Below, piece after piece: positions 41,367-50,835 of a stretch of DNA of 64,000 nucleotides. The notes below the pieces were generated by a model. That model did no database searches, was not told the origin of the DNA, and saw only the letters and a program-made list of their open reading frames with translations. The DNA is taken from contig NZ_CP084260.1 in NCBI RefSeq assembly GCF_022879575.1, positions 1,736,001 through 1,800,000 of the forward strand. The letters are read 5' to 3'. Position 1 is the stretch's first letter; each line of letters starts with the position of its first letter. The position numbers and the translations under genes are program-made. This DNA is from Caballeronia sp. SL2Y3. Its GTDB lineage: Bacteria; Pseudomonadota; Gammaproteobacteria; Burkholderiales; Burkholderiaceae.

Positions 41367-43976
41367 CTATGCGTCCCGTAGCGATTGCAGCGCCGGGCGC
41401 GCCAGCACGCGCCGCAGGCTGAGCCAGCCGCCGAGCCCCGCGCACGCGATGCCCGCGACGACGCCCGCCGGCACGAGCCACGGATTGAAATCGATATGAA
41501 ACTCGAACACGCGCGACGCGAGCACGTAGCCGATGCCCTGCGCGCCGAGCGCGGCCATGAAGCCCGACAACGCACCGACCGCGACGAACTCCGCGACCTG
41601 CACCGAGCGCACTTGCCGGTGCGACGCGCCGAGCGCGCGCAACAGCGCGGACTCGCGCATGCGCTCGTCGCGCGTGCCGGCGAGCGCCGCGTACAGCACG
41701 AGCACGCCCGCCGCGAGCGTGAAGATGAAGAGGAATTGCACCGCGCCGATCACCTGCGCGAGCGTGCGCTGAATCTGCGCGAGAATCGGCGCGGTGTCGA
41801 TGGCCGTGACGTTCGGGTACGCGGCGATCAGGCCGTCGATCATGCGCTGATCGTTCGCAGGCAGATGGAAGCTCGTGATGAAGGTCGCGGGCAAGTCCGC
41901 GAGCGCCTCGGGCGGCATCAGCACGAAGAAGTTCACCTTGAACGAATTCCAGTCCACCTTGCGCAGACTGGTGACGGGCGCTTCCACCGGCAGGCCGGCC
42001 ACGTCGAAACGCAGCATGTCGCCCATCTTCACGCGGATCGTCTTCGCGATGCCCTCTTCCATCGACACCTGCGGCTTGCCGCTCGCGCCGTACCACGCGC
42101 CCTGCGTCACGCGGTTGTCGTCGGGCAGCGCGGTCGTGTAGGAGAGATTGAACTCGCGGTCCACCAGCCGCTTCGCGTCCGGCTTGTCGTAGCTGTCCGG
42201 ATTCACCGCTTTGCCGTTGATCGCGACGAGGCGCGCGCGCACCATCGGCGAGAGCACGGCGTCGGGCTGGCCGTGGCCGTGCAGATAGGCGAGCACGCCG
42301 TCGCGCTGGTCCGGCTGAATGTCGATCAGGAATTCGTTGGGCGCATCCGGCGGCGTGGCGTCGCGCCATCCCTTGATGAGATCGTTGCGCGTCATGCCGA
42401 TCAGCAGCAGGCACATCAGCCCGATGCCGAGCGCCGTGATCTGCAACGCGCTCCCGCCGCTGCGCCGCTCCAGCGACGCGAGCGCATAGCGCCAGCCGAC
42501 GCCCGCGCGGCTCCTTTCGCGCCGCACGAAGCGCGCCGCCGCCCACAGCGCCGCCCGCGCGATCACGCCGAAGAGCAGCAGCCCCGCCGCGAATCCGCCC
42601 GCGACGATCACGCCGAGCTTCAGCTCGCCCGCCGCGATCACGAGCAGCGCCGCGAAGAGCAGCACGCCGACGCCGTACGCCGCATACGCGATACGGCTCG
42701 CATCGCCCAGTTCGCGGCGGATTACGTGGACCGGCGGCACGCGCGTGAGCGGCAAAAGCGGCGGCAGCGCGAAGCCGAGCAGCAGCACGAGACCCATCGC
42801 GATGCCTTGCAACGCGGGCCAGACGCTCGCCTGCGGCAACTCGACATCGACGAGCGAACCCAGCGCGCGCAGCAGCACCAGATGCCCGATGAACCCGAGC
42901 ACGATGCCCGCCACGCTGCCGATCACGCCGATCGCCAGGAATTCGTTGACGAAGAGCGCGCGCAGCGTCCGCTGGCTGATGCCGAGGCAGCGCATTGCGG
43001 CGCAGCCGTCCAGATGGCGTCGCGCGAAACGGTGCGCGGCCATGGCGATGGCGACCGCCGCGAGCAGCGCCGTCAGGAGCGAGACGAGCGTAAGAAAGTG
43101 GCTCGCGCGGTCGATGGTCTGCCGCACTTGCGGCTGGCCGTCCGAGAGCGATTCGAGCGCGACGCCGCGCAGCTTGCCGCCGTCGGTCTTGCCGCGCGCG
43201 AACTGCGCGAACCGCTCGACCTGCGCGTCCGGTCCCGCGACGAGCAGCCGGTACGTCACGCGGCTGCCGTAGCCGATGAGCCCCGTCGCCGCGATTTCAT
43301 CGGCGCGCATCATGAGACGCGGCGAGAAGTTCACGAACGAGAAGCCGCGGTCCATTTCCCGCATGATGACCGCCGCGACCGTGAAGGTGCGCGTGCCGAC
43401 CTTCACCGCGCCGCCGACTTTCGTCTTGAGCGCGTCGAGCAGCGCGGGATCGACCCAGACGGTGCCGGGCGCGGGAATGCCTTGCGCGGGCGAGTCAGGA
43501 GCATCGGGGCCGGGCGCGATGCGCAGCGCGCCGCGCAACGGATAGCCCGGCGTCACGCCCTTGATCGCCGCGAGCCGCGAAAGCGGCGTCTGCCCGGCCG
43601 AGCTGACCATGCTCGGGAAGATGGTCGTGCCTGCCGTTTCGAGCCCGAGCGCACGCGCTTCTTGCGCGAACATCGGATCGACGGGGTGATCGGCGCGCAC
43701 GACGAAATCGGCGGCGATCATCTGGCGGGCGTCGCGGGCCAGCCCCTGCCGCATGCGATCCGCGAGAAAACCGACGCTCGACAACGCGGCGACCGCCAGC
43801 ACGAGCGCGAGCAACAGCATCGTGAGTTCGCCCGCGCGCCAGTCGCGCGCGGTCATGCGCCACGACTGGCGCACGGTCTGGAGGAAGTCGAGCCGGGCGC
43901 CCGGATGCGTGTGGTGAGGCGCGTGCGGTCCTTGCGACGCCTTGGCCGCCGGTTTGTCGTTGGCCGCCGTGCTCAA
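41367..43976 (-). CDS. ABC transporter permease, FtsX-like (YbbP type)
   Basis: An 869-aa permease with two FtsX domains. An N-terminal membrane segment (about 50-72) is followed by a large periplasmic domain. Four TM segments of the first FtsX unit lie at about 290-420, a further hydrophobic cluster at 440-485, a second TM plus periplasmic domain from about 515, and the last FtsX unit at about 735-860. It resembles YbbP, whose partner ATPase YbbA is normally adjacent; no ATPase gene is next to this one. It overlaps DUF4126 by 4 bp. Confidence 0.87.
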   Translation of the reverse strand: MSTAANDKPAAKASQGPHAPHHTHPGARLDFLQTVRQSWRMTARDWRAGELTMLLLALVLAVAALSSVGFLADRMRQGLARDARQMIAADFVVRADHPVDPMFAQEARALGLETAGTTIFPSMVSSAGQTPLSRLAAIKGVTPGYPLRGALRIAPGPDAPDSPAQGIPAPGTVWVDPALLDALKTKVGGAVKVGTRTFTVAAVIMREMDRGFSFVNFSPRLMMRADEIAATGLIGYGSRVTYRLLVAGPDAQVERFAQFARGKTDGGKLRGVALESLSDGQPQVRQTIDRASHFLTLVSLLTALLAAVAIAMAAHRFARRHLDGCAAMRCLGISQRTLRALFVNEFLAIGVIGSVAGIVLGFIGHLVLLRALGSLVDVELPQASVWPALQGIAMGLVLLLGFALPPLLPLTRVPPVHVIRRELGDASRIAYAAYGVGVLLFAALLVIAAGELKLGVIVAGGFAAGLLLFGVIARAALWAAARFVRRERSRAGVGWRYALASLERRSGGSALQITALGIGLMCLLLIGMTRNDLIKGWRDATPPDAPNEFLIDIQPDQRDGVLAYLHGHGQPDAVLSPMVRARLVAINGKAVNPDSYDKPDAKRLVDREFNLSYTTALPDDNRVTQGAWYGASGKPQVSMEEGIAKTIRVKMGDMLRFDVAGLPVEAPVTSLRKVDWNSFKVNFFVLMPPEALADLPATFITSFHLPANDQRMIDGLIAAYPNVTAIDTAPILAQIQRTLAQVIGAVQFLFIFTLAAGVLVLYAALAGTRDERMRESALLRALGASHRQVRSVQVAEFVAVGALSGFMAALGAQGIGYVLASRVFEFHIDFNPWLVPAGVVAGIACAGLGGWLSLRRVLARPALQSLRDA

Positions 43977-44602
43977 TCGTGCTTGCTCCGCAGTCGGCTG
44001 ATCGGGTTATGCGTGCCCGGCAGCATGTGCTTGGCCATGCGCGACACGCCGCCGTGCACGCCGCGCACGAGGCGCGGCAGCGCCCAGCCGGCCACCACCA
44101 GAAACGCGATCAGCATGACGAGGAACAGGAGCGGCACGAAGAACGCGAGCACGAGGCCGAGCGTCGCGCCGACATCTTCGGTGGCGGATGCCGCCCAGTT
44201 CGACACCGGCTCCGGCGAAAGATTGATGAGCGCGCGCGTGCCGGCCTTCGCGAAATGCGACGCCCCGGCGAGCGTGCCGCCCGCGAGCGCGGCAACGGTG
44301 AGCAGCGTCGGATCGGCGTGGCCGAGCGAGCCCGCCGCGAGCACGGCGCCCGCCGGAATGCGAATGAACGTATGAATGGCGTCCCACAGGGAATCGAGCG
44401 CGGGGATCTTGTCGGCGAGAAATTCGACGAACGCGAGGAACGCGGCGACGCCGATTACCCACGGCGAAGCGAGCACGGCGAGCGTGTCGGGCAGATGAAT
44501 GACGCCCATGCGGGCGAACAGGCCGGCGACGAAGACCGTGAGGTACAGGCGCAGCCCGCTCGCCCATGAAAGGCCCGCAGCGAGCGAAAGTGATTCCAGC
44601 AT
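43973..44602 (-). CDS. DUF4126 domain membrane protein
   Basis: A 209-aa polytopic protein beginning LSLAAGLSWASGLRLYLTVF, typical of DUF4126, with about four to five hydrophobic segments and small-residue-rich motifs (LAGGTLAGASHFAKAGTRAL). It ends in a basic tail. The stop overlaps the permease ATG (ATGA), so the two products are translated together and may function together. Function unknown. Confidence 0.85.
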   Translation of the reverse strand: MLESLSLAAGLSWASGLRLYLTVFVAGLFARMGVIHLPDTLAVLASPWVIGVAAFLAFVEFLADKIPALDSLWDAIHTFIRIPAGAVLAAGSLGHADPTLLTVAALAGGTLAGASHFAKAGTRALINLSPEPVSNWAASATEDVGATLGLVLAFFVPLLFLVMLIAFLVVAGWALPRLVRGVHGGVSRMAKHMLPGTHNPISRLRSKHD

Positions 44603-44873
44603 TGCCGCCTCCTTGTTGCGCCAGCCGCGCGCTTGGGGCCACGGCTCGATGCTGTACCGGCTGAAACAATCGGCCCGCTCCGCTGACCGAAGCGTGACCG
44701 AAAGAAGCCGCGACGCGGGCGCGCGTAAGATGGACCGCCAGCCTCCCGCCGCGAAAACCGCAACCGCACGCGAGGCGCCCGTCAGACTGACTTCAGATCA
44801 TTATATCCACGCAAAATGCCCGCAGTGGGCGCGTGGCACCGCAGCGGCCAAGCGATTGCCGTTCCCGCGCCTT

Positions 44874-45194
44874 TCAGTGCCCCGACGTGAGCTTGAGTCC
44901 GATCAAGCCCGCGATGATGAGCACCGCGCTCACGATGCGCGCCGCCGACACCGCCTCGCCCATGAACACGATGCCGAACACGAACGCGCCGACCGCGCCG
45001 ATGCCCGTCCACACCGCATACGCGGTGCCGAGCGGCAACTGGCGCATGGCGAGCGCGAGCAGCACGAAGCTGCCGATGGCCGTCACGAGCGTGAAAACGG
45101 ACGGGCCGAGCTTCGTGAAGCCGTCGGACGTCTTTAAGCCCGCCGCCCACGCGACTTCCAGCAGACCGGCAATGAAGAGAAGAATCCAGGACAT
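44874..45194 (-). CDS. gdx: SMR-family guanidinium exporter (Gdx/SugE type)
   Basis: A 106-aa protein with four TM helices that works as an antiparallel dimer. The essential Glu13 is in [11 protein letters not shown]. The stretch [18 protein letters not shown] distinguishes Gdx/SugE from EmrE, and [10 protein letters not shown] is the fourth-helix-side signature. The riboswitch immediately upstream recognises guanidine, which fits export of guanidinium rather than general quaternary ammonium resistance. No partner SMR gene is present. Confidence 0.92.
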   Translation of the reverse strand: MSWILLFIAGLLEVAWAAGLKTSDGFTKLGPSVFTLVTAIGSFVLLALAMRQLPLGTAYAVWTGIGAVGAFVFGIVFMGEAVSAARIVSAVLIIAGLIGLKLTSGH

Positions 45195-45207
45195 CGGGTC
45201 ACTCCCA

Positions 45208-45262
45208 TGAAGATGGGGCCGTCCCCAATGAGTCGATGCGCGCCCCGGTCGTCCGGCACGCG
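45208..45262 (-). ncRNA. Guanidine-II riboswitch (mini-ykkC)
   Basis: Reading the minus strand, two short hairpins precede the exporter gene. GTGCCGG-ACGA-CCGGGGC has its tetraloop at 45249-45252. TGGGG-ACGG-CCCCA has its tetraloop at 45219-45222. Two stems capped by ACGR tetraloops and joined by a short linker are the definition of the guanidine-II class. The ribosome site GGGAG and the ATG at 45194 follow within about 20 nt of the second stem, consistent with translational control in which guanidine frees the ribosome site. Confidence 0.88.
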
Positions 45263-45409
45263 GTTAGCTGATGAGCGCGAGGCCGAAATTGTAGCAAACA
45301 GGGTCATGCGCGCCGCGTGTCCCGCGCCGGCAAACGGTGTATTAAGGAACGACGTGCGTACAGTCGCATCGTTCGACGCAAACGTTGCAAGAATCGCCAA
45401 GGAGCGTTC

Positions 45410-46873
45410 ATGCATATCGACTCGGTTTTGCTCTCGCGCTTTCAGTTCGCGTGGGTCATCGCGTTTCATATCTTGCTGCCGGCTTTCACCGTCGGGCTAT
45501 CCTGTTTCATCGCCACGCTGGAAGTCAACTGGTGGATCACCAAGCGCGATGTCTACCGGCGGCTGTCGGCGTTCTGGCTCAAGATCTTCGCGGTGTCGTT
45601 CGGCATGGGCGTGGTGTCGGGCATCGTGATGCCGTTTCAGTTCGGCACTAACTGGAGCCGCTACGCCGACCGCACCGCGAACGTCGTCGGCCCGCTGATG
45701 GGCTACGAGGTGCTGACCGCGTTCTTTCTGGAGTCGGCGTTTCTCGGCGTGCTGCTCTTCGGCCGCAAGCTCGTGCCGCAGTGGGCGCACGTGATGTCCG
45801 CGCTGTTCGTCGCGCTCGGCACGCTCATTTCGTCGTTCTGGATTCTCGCCGTCAATAGCTGGATGCAGACGCCGCAAGGCTACCGCCTCATGCCCGACGG
45901 CCGCTTCGAAGTGGTCAGCTTCTTCGACGTGATCTTCTCGCCGTCGTTTCCGTTCCGGCTGAGCCACACGGTCAGCGCGTTTCTCGTGACCACCGCCTTC
46001 GTCATTCTCGGCGTCGGCGCCATGTATATGCGTCAGGGGCGCGCGATCGAGGAAAGCCGCGTGATGCTCAAGATGTCGCTGATCTTTCTCATCATCATGG
46101 TGCCCGTGCAGATGGTGCTCGGCGACGCCCACGGCCTCAACACGCTCAAGCATCAGCCCGCCAAGCTCGCCGCGATGGAGGCGCTATGGGAATCGGGCTC
46201 GCGCGTGCCCGCCAATCTTTTCTCCATTCCCGATCAGGACGAAGAGCGCAATCACTTCGAGATCTCGGTGCCGGTGCTCGGCAGCATCTATCTGACGCAC
46301 GATCCGAACGGCTACGTGCGCGGCCTCAAGGACTTTCCGCGCGAGGACCGCCCGCCCGTCGCAGTCGTGTTCTTCGCGTTTCACCTCATGGTCGGCATCG
46401 CGATGCTGATGCTCGCGATCGTGCTGTCGGGCATCGTGCTCTTCGCGCGCGGCAAGCTCGAACGCAGCAGGCGATGGCTGCGCGCGGCGACGCTCGCGAT
46501 GCCGCTCGGCTTCATCGCCGTGCTCGCCGGGTGGACGACGACCGAAGCCGGCCGGCAGCCGTGGACCGTGTACGGCGTGCTGCGCACCCGCGATTCGGTG
46601 ACGCCCTCGCTCACCACCGGCGATGTCGGGCTGTCGTGGCTGCTTTACGTGCTCGCGTACGCCGTGATCTTCGGCTCGGGATACATCCTCTTGCGGCGTC
46701 TCGTGCGCATCGGTCCGTCCGAAGCCACGCAGGGTCACGAGAACGAACTGCTTCAGCCGAAGACGCGCGCGGCGCGGCCGCTTTCGGCCGTATCGTCGAG
46801 CAGAGACACCTCGCGGCAGACGGCGGACGTCGCGCCGAGCGACGACATCGTGCCGCCGCGCCGGCCCAACTAG
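45410..46873 (+). CDS. cydA: Cytochrome bd-type ubiquinol oxidase subunit I (CydA/CioA)
   Basis: Haem-bearing subunit of a quinol oxidase in the inner membrane that reduces oxygen to water without proton pumping. 487 aa, about nine TM segments. The haem-ligand His is in AFHILLPAF near residue 20, and the second in RLSHTVSAF. GWTTTEAGRQPWTVYGVLRT is the CydA signature. The quinol-binding Q-loop is short, as in cyanide-insensitive CIO-type enzymes. The C-terminal 60 residues are hydrophilic and variable. ATG at 45410 follows AAGGAGCG. Confidence 0.93.
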   Translation: MHIDSVLLSRFQFAWVIAFHILLPAFTVGLSCFIATLEVNWWITKRDVYRRLSAFWLKIFAVSFGMGVVSGIVMPFQFGTNWSRYADRTANVVGPLMGYEVLTAFFLESAFLGVLLFGRKLVPQWAHVMSALFVALGTLISSFWILAVNSWMQTPQGYRLMPDGRFEVVSFFDVIFSPSFPFRLSHTVSAFLVTTAFVILGVGAMYMRQGRAIEESRVMLKMSLIFLIIMVPVQMVLGDAHGLNTLKHQPAKLAAMEALWESGSRVPANLFSIPDQDEERNHFEISVPVLGSIYLTHDPNGYVRGLKDFPREDRPPVAVVFFAFHLMVGIAMLMLAIVLSGIVLFARGKLERSRRWLRAATLAMPLGFIAVLAGWTTTEAGRQPWTVYGVLRTRDSVTPSLTTGDVGLSWLLYVLAYAVIFGSGYILLRRLVRIGPSEATQGHENELLQPKTRAARPLSAVSSSRDTSRQTADVAPSDDIVPPRRPN

Positions 46874-46898
46874 CTCATCCTGACAACCGGAGAACGCG

Positions 46899-47906
46899 AT
46901 GCTCGATCTCGTGCCGCTGTGGGCCGCCATTCTCGCGCTGGCCGTGTTCATGTACGTGCTGCTCGACGGCTTCGATCTCGGCGTCGGCATGCTCTTTCTG
47001 CTGCGCCGCGACCACGACGAGCGCAATCTGATGATCAACTCCGTCGCGCCCGTCTGGGATTTCAACGAAACGTGGCTCGTGCTCGGCGGCGGCGGACTGT
47101 TCGCGGTGTTTCCGCTCGCCTACGCGATCATCGTGCCGGCCGTCTATTTCCCGATTCTCTTCATGCTGCTCGGGCTGATCTTTCGCGGCGTGGCGTTCGA
47201 ATTCCGCGAGGTCGTCGGCGCGCGCAAGTGGCTGTGGGATCGCGCGTTCGCGTACGGGTCGCTGCTCGCCACGTTCTCGCAAGGCATCGTGCTCGGCATG
47301 TTCATTCAGGGCTTTCCGATCGTGGGCCGGCAGTACTCGGGAACGAGCTGGGACTGGCTCGCGCCGTTTCCGCTCCTGGTCGGCGTCGGCCTGATTTTCG
47401 GCTACGCGCTGCAAGGCTCGACGTGGCTCGTGCTCAAGACCGAAGGCGACTTGCAGGCGTGGGGCCGCAAGATGGCGCGCTTCGCGCTCATCGGCGTGCT
47501 GGCGTTCGTTCTGCTCATCAGCTTGTGGACGCCGCTGAAAGACGCGCGCATCGCGGCGCGCTGGTTCGGCTTTCCGATGGCCTTCGCGTTCGCGCCCGTG
47601 CCCTTGCTCACGGCCTTTCTCGCGTGGAAGCTCTGGTCGAGTCTCTCGAAAGGCCGCGAAGTGCTGCCCTTCGTCTGCTCGATGGGCCTTTTCTTCCTCG
47701 CGTTCACCGGGCTCGTCATCAGCCTGTGGCCGTTCATCGCGCCGCCTTCGGTGACGCTATGGGACGCGTCGGCCGCGCCCATCACGCATCAGTTCTTCCT
47801 GATCGGAACGCTGTTCCTGCTGCCGGTGCTGATGATCTACGTGACGTGGTCGTACTGGGTGTTTCGCGGCAAGGTGCGCAGCGACATTGGCTATCACGTG
47901 GAATGA
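46899..47906 (+). CDS. cydB: Cytochrome bd-type ubiquinol oxidase subunit II (CydB/CioB)
   Basis: A 335-aa membrane partner of CydA, with about eight TM segments. The LLDGFDLGVGML and NSVAPVWDFNETWLVLGGGGLFAVFP stretches are the family signature. It starts 25 bp after cydA. No cydX-like small gene follows: the stop is 4 bp from a convergent gene. Confidence 0.95.
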   Translation: MLDLVPLWAAILALAVFMYVLLDGFDLGVGMLFLLRRDHDERNLMINSVAPVWDFNETWLVLGGGGLFAVFPLAYAIIVPAVYFPILFMLLGLIFRGVAFEFREVVGARKWLWDRAFAYGSLLATFSQGIVLGMFIQGFPIVGRQYSGTSWDWLAPFPLLVGVGLIFGYALQGSTWLVLKTEGDLQAWGRKMARFALIGVLAFVLLISLWTPLKDARIAARWFGFPMAFAFAPVPLLTAFLAWKLWSSLSKGREVLPFVCSMGLFFLAFTGLVISLWPFIAPPSVTLWDASAAPITHQFFLIGTLFLLPVLMIYVTWSYWVFRGKVRSDIGYHVE

Positions 47907-47910
47907 CGCA

Positions 47911-48396
47911 TCAGAGCTTTTGCCGGACCGCGAGCGAGAGAATGCGCGTCCACTTGCGGGCCTCGGCGCGGTCGGCCATCGGCAGACGCCATTGGCCGTG
48001 AACCTTGTCGGCGACATCGAGAACGACGTGCCACTCGCCACGCGCGTCGTCCCGCGCGAGTTGCGCGTCGCGCAGGTCGGCGAAGATGTAGTGGCCGGTC
48101 GCCTCGCCTACGCGCACGTCCAGCAGGCGCTTGCCCGCGGCGAGCCGCACGCCGCCCCAGTCGCGCTTCAGTTCGTGCGTCCAGTTGGTGGCGTCGCCCT
48201 TCACGCGCGGCAGATTCGGCGCGATCTCGCGACGCCGCGCGAGCCAGTACGCGATGCCCGCCGCGACCGCCGCCGCCACGACCACCGCGACGCCGACGGC
48301 GACGCCCAGCCCGAAGCGCGCATCGAGCGCGTCGAAGGACCACACCGCGCCGTAGATCAGCGCAGCGAGCGCGATAAGCGCGAGAACGATCGGCAT
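47911..48396 (-). CDS. Conserved hypothetical membrane protein
   Basis: A 161-aa protein with two N-terminal hydrophobic segments (about 3-22 and 28-50) and a cytoplasmic domain (RVKGDATNWTHELKRDWGGV, ATGHYIFADLRDAQ, GQWRLPMADRAEARKW). I do not recognise a characterised family. The ATG at 48396 was preferred to a longer frame because the hydrophobic N-terminus begins there. Same strand as the peroxiredoxin gene 37 bp upstream. Confidence 0.65.
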   Translation of the reverse strand: MPIVLALIALAALIYGAVWSFDALDARFGLGVAVGVAVVVAAAVAAGIAYWLARRREIAPNLPRVKGDATNWTHELKRDWGGVRLAAGKRLLDVRVGEATGHYIFADLRDAQLARDDARGEWHVVLDVADKVHGQWRLPMADRAEARKWTRILSLAVRQKL

Positions 48397-48433
48397 GACG
48401 GCTACCCTTTGCGAACGAACGGAGCGGCCGCCA

Positions 48434-49003
48434 TCACTGCGCCTTGTGCTTCGCGTTCCACTCGCGCAGCGCCTGCAGCGTGTTCGCGACATGCTGATCC
48501 GGCGACAGACTCGTGTACTCGTAGATGACCTTGCCGTCCGGCGCGATCACGTACGACACGCGGTTGGCCATCGACCTCTTGAAGGGCAATGCGGCGTCGT
48601 ACGCGCCGATGATCTTCGCGTCGGTATCGGCGGCGACCGGGAACTTGCTGCGGCATTCGCTCACTGAAAAACGCTGCAGCGTGCCGATATCGTCGTGCGA
48701 CACGCCGATCACCGTCGCGCCCTGCGCCTTGTATTGATCGACCGCTTCGGCGAACTCGTGCGCTTCGATCGTGCAGCCCTTCGTGAACGCCGCCGGATAG
48801 AAGTACAGCACGACGGGGCCTTTCTTGAGCGCGTCGGCGAGCGAGTAGTCGAAGACGTTGCCGCCGAGCGACGCCTGCGTGACGAACGCAGGCGCGGCAT
48901 CGCCCGGCTTGAGCGTGGCGCGCGCCAAGAGCGGATACGCCGCGACCGCGCACGCGATCAAGCCCGAAAGCGCCGCGCCTGCCAGCTTCGTTCTTCTTTT
49001 CAT
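48434..49003 (-). CDS. Peroxiredoxin, exported or membrane-anchored
   Basis: A 189-aa AhpC/TSA-type thiol peroxidase. Residues 7-28 form a signal or anchor segment. The mature domain has GDAAPAF, VVLYFYPAAFTKGCTIEAHEF with the peroxidatic Cys in GCT, and GVSHDDIGTLQRFS. A second Cys in SECRSKF might act as resolving residue. It would detoxify peroxide outside the cytoplasm. The ATG at 49003 starts the basic MKRRTK of the signal peptide. Confidence 0.88.
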   Translation of the reverse strand: MKRRTKLAGAALSGLIACAVAAYPLLARATLKPGDAAPAFVTQASLGGNVFDYSLADALKKGPVVLYFYPAAFTKGCTIEAHEFAEAVDQYKAQGATVIGVSHDDIGTLQRFSVSECRSKFPVAADTDAKIIGAYDAALPFKRSMANRVSYVIAPDGKVIYEYTSLSPDQHVANTLQALREWNAKHKAQ

Positions 49004-49038
49004 GCGGATGTGTCTCCGTGATCGGGTTGGTGCCGCGT

Positions 49039-50313
49039 TCAGTCGAGCCTTTGCTCGCCGAACCATGCCGCCGCTTCCACCTGAAGCGAAGCCAGAAGCG
49101 CGGGGCTCAGCGCGTCGAGCGCCGGATCGGCGAGCCGTCGTGCGTCGATGGCTTCGACATCGCCGCGTTCGGTCGCCCGCGCGATGCCGAGCAGGGCGCC
49201 CAGTTCGCCCTCGCCCGCGAGAATGGCCGAGCGAATATCGGCGGTCAGATGCAGCTTATCGACAATCTCGGCCGGCTGCAGATCCACCACCACGTGCACG
49301 AGCGAAAAGATGCCGGTCATGAACGCGGCATCCGAGAACGCTTCATCCGATGGACGCAGTGCATCCGCCGCCAGTTCCATGAAGCGCGCCCGCGTGCCGA
49401 CGAGTTGCAAGAGCGGGTCGGAGCGCCACGGCAGGCCGCTGCCGTCCGCGTACAGCAGCAGTTGCGTCCAGCGCATCAACTGGCGCGTGCCGGCGGCGGC
49501 CATGGCTTCCTTCAGCGACGACACGTTGCGCCCCCGCGCGTGGGCGCTCGAATTGGCGAGGCGCATGAGTTGCAGCACGATGTCAGGATTACGCTTCAGC
49601 TCCACTTCGAGCTCGCGCAGGCTCGGATCGCTGCCGAGCACGGACAAGAGCCGCAGGAGCGTGCCGCGTGCCGGGCTCGCGCGCCGCGCCGACAGCACTT
49701 GGGGCCGCGCGAAGAAATAGCCTTGAAAGAGATCGAAGCCCAATGCACGCGCCTGCGCGAAATCCTCGTGCGTCTCGACCTTTTCCGCGACGAGCAGCTT
49801 GCCGTGCTTCTTGACGAGCGCCGTCAGTTCACGCAAGTGCGCGCGCTCGGCCGCGAGCACGTCCACCTTGACGATATCGACCGACGGCAGCGCGGCGAGC
49901 AATGTATCGTCGAGGCGCGTCACGTCGTCGAGCGCGAAGCGAAAGCCGTCGCGGCGCAACTGCGCGCATCGCTTGAAGAGCGCGTCGTCGAACTCGATGC
50001 TCTCCAGCAACTCGAGCACGAATCGCTCGGGCTGCATGAGATGCACGATGTCGTCGAAGATGAGTTCGCGGCTCATGTTCACGTAGCCGGGATGCAGTCC
50101 GAGCACGGCCGGCACGCCGATTTCGCCGACCGTGCGCGCGACGACATGCGCCGTCGCCTGCACGTCGTTATCGACGCGGGCGCGGTTTTCCGGGCTGTCG
50201 CGGAAGAGGAGTTCGTAGGCGGCGAGCGCGCCCGCGCCGTCGAGAATCGGCTGACGGCCGACGTAGACGCTCGGCTCGCGTCGGGCGCGCAGCTTCAGCG
50301 TTGAATCGGGCAT
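49039..50313 (-). CDS. EAL and HDOD domain signalling protein (YuxH type)
   Basis: A 424-aa two-domain protein. The N-terminal EAL-like domain (about 13-205) begins YVGRQPILDGAGALAAYELLFR. The canonical EAL is replaced by YELL, and LVAEKVETHEDF and LFQGYFFARP are conserved, so it probably binds rather than cleaves c-di-GMP. The C-terminal HDOD domain (about 210-400) has LEVELKRNPDIVLQLMRLANSS and lacks an HD catalytic pair. Such proteins act as regulatory scaffolds. Confidence 0.9.
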   Translation of the reverse strand: MPDSTLKLRARREPSVYVGRQPILDGAGALAAYELLFRDSPENRARVDNDVQATAHVVARTVGEIGVPAVLGLHPGYVNMSRELIFDDIVHLMQPERFVLELLESIEFDDALFKRCAQLRRDGFRFALDDVTRLDDTLLAALPSVDIVKVDVLAAERAHLRELTALVKKHGKLLVAEKVETHEDFAQARALGFDLFQGYFFARPQVLSARRASPARGTLLRLLSVLGSDPSLRELEVELKRNPDIVLQLMRLANSSAHARGRNVSSLKEAMAAAGTRQLMRWTQLLLYADGSGLPWRSDPLLQLVGTRARFMELAADALRPSDEAFSDAAFMTGIFSLVHVVVDLQPAEIVDKLHLTADIRSAILAGEGELGALLGIARATERGDVEAIDARRLADPALDALSPALLASLQVEAAAWFGEQRLD

Positions 50314-50835
50314 GACGGAAACCGAATGAGGCCGACGAATCCGTCAGGCAGGACAACGACCGCGCGCGCAAAGGTTTGCGCCGACGCCCGCACCTGAGCG
50401 GTCTCGAAGCCGCAACGACCTGCGCGGGTCGGCGATAGAAGGCAATCGATCATGAAGCGTGACGTGTGGGAATTCCCGAATCGGGCGACCGTAACGCGGG
50501 ACGCCCGCCAACATGGCGACCGGGGCCGAGGCGTTTGTCGCCGGAAACGCGCACTGTAACCGAAAATCGCCTTGCGTCCATGTTTTACGCCAGGCGCGCA
50601 ACGGCCGCGCCGCGCGTTTTCCCTGATTGCCGCCGGCGTCCCGCGTGACGCGGCATGACGGTTAAAGAAATTCGCCAATCCGCCGATAACTCGCCTGATA
50701 GAGCGTGCCGCGCCTCATGCCGGCGCGCCGTACGCCGAGCCGCTCGAAGCGGCATTCGCGCGCCGCCGAAGCATCCGACGATCAGCTTGTGCGTCGACCA
50801 TTGGCTGCGCGCCGCCGCGAGAACCTTAACTGACC
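50314..50835. other. Gene-free stretch between divergent signalling genes
   Basis: 522 bp separating the EAL-HDOD gene (minus) from the GGDEF-EAL gene (plus), so both promoters should be here. Open frames in it have no ribosome sites and no protein-like character. I could not assign promoters, repeats or RNA structure. Confidence 0.4.

Noticed and set aside
41385..44375. A plus-strand open frame of almost 1000 codons
   Set aside because: It lies antisense to the FtsX-type permease and DUF4126 genes, is extremely Arg/Glu/His-rich and has no protein-like motif; long antisense frames are common in high-GC coding DNA.
47906..47911. A cydX-type small subunit gene after cydB
   Set aside because: The cydB stop is only 4 bp from the stop of a convergent gene; there is no room.
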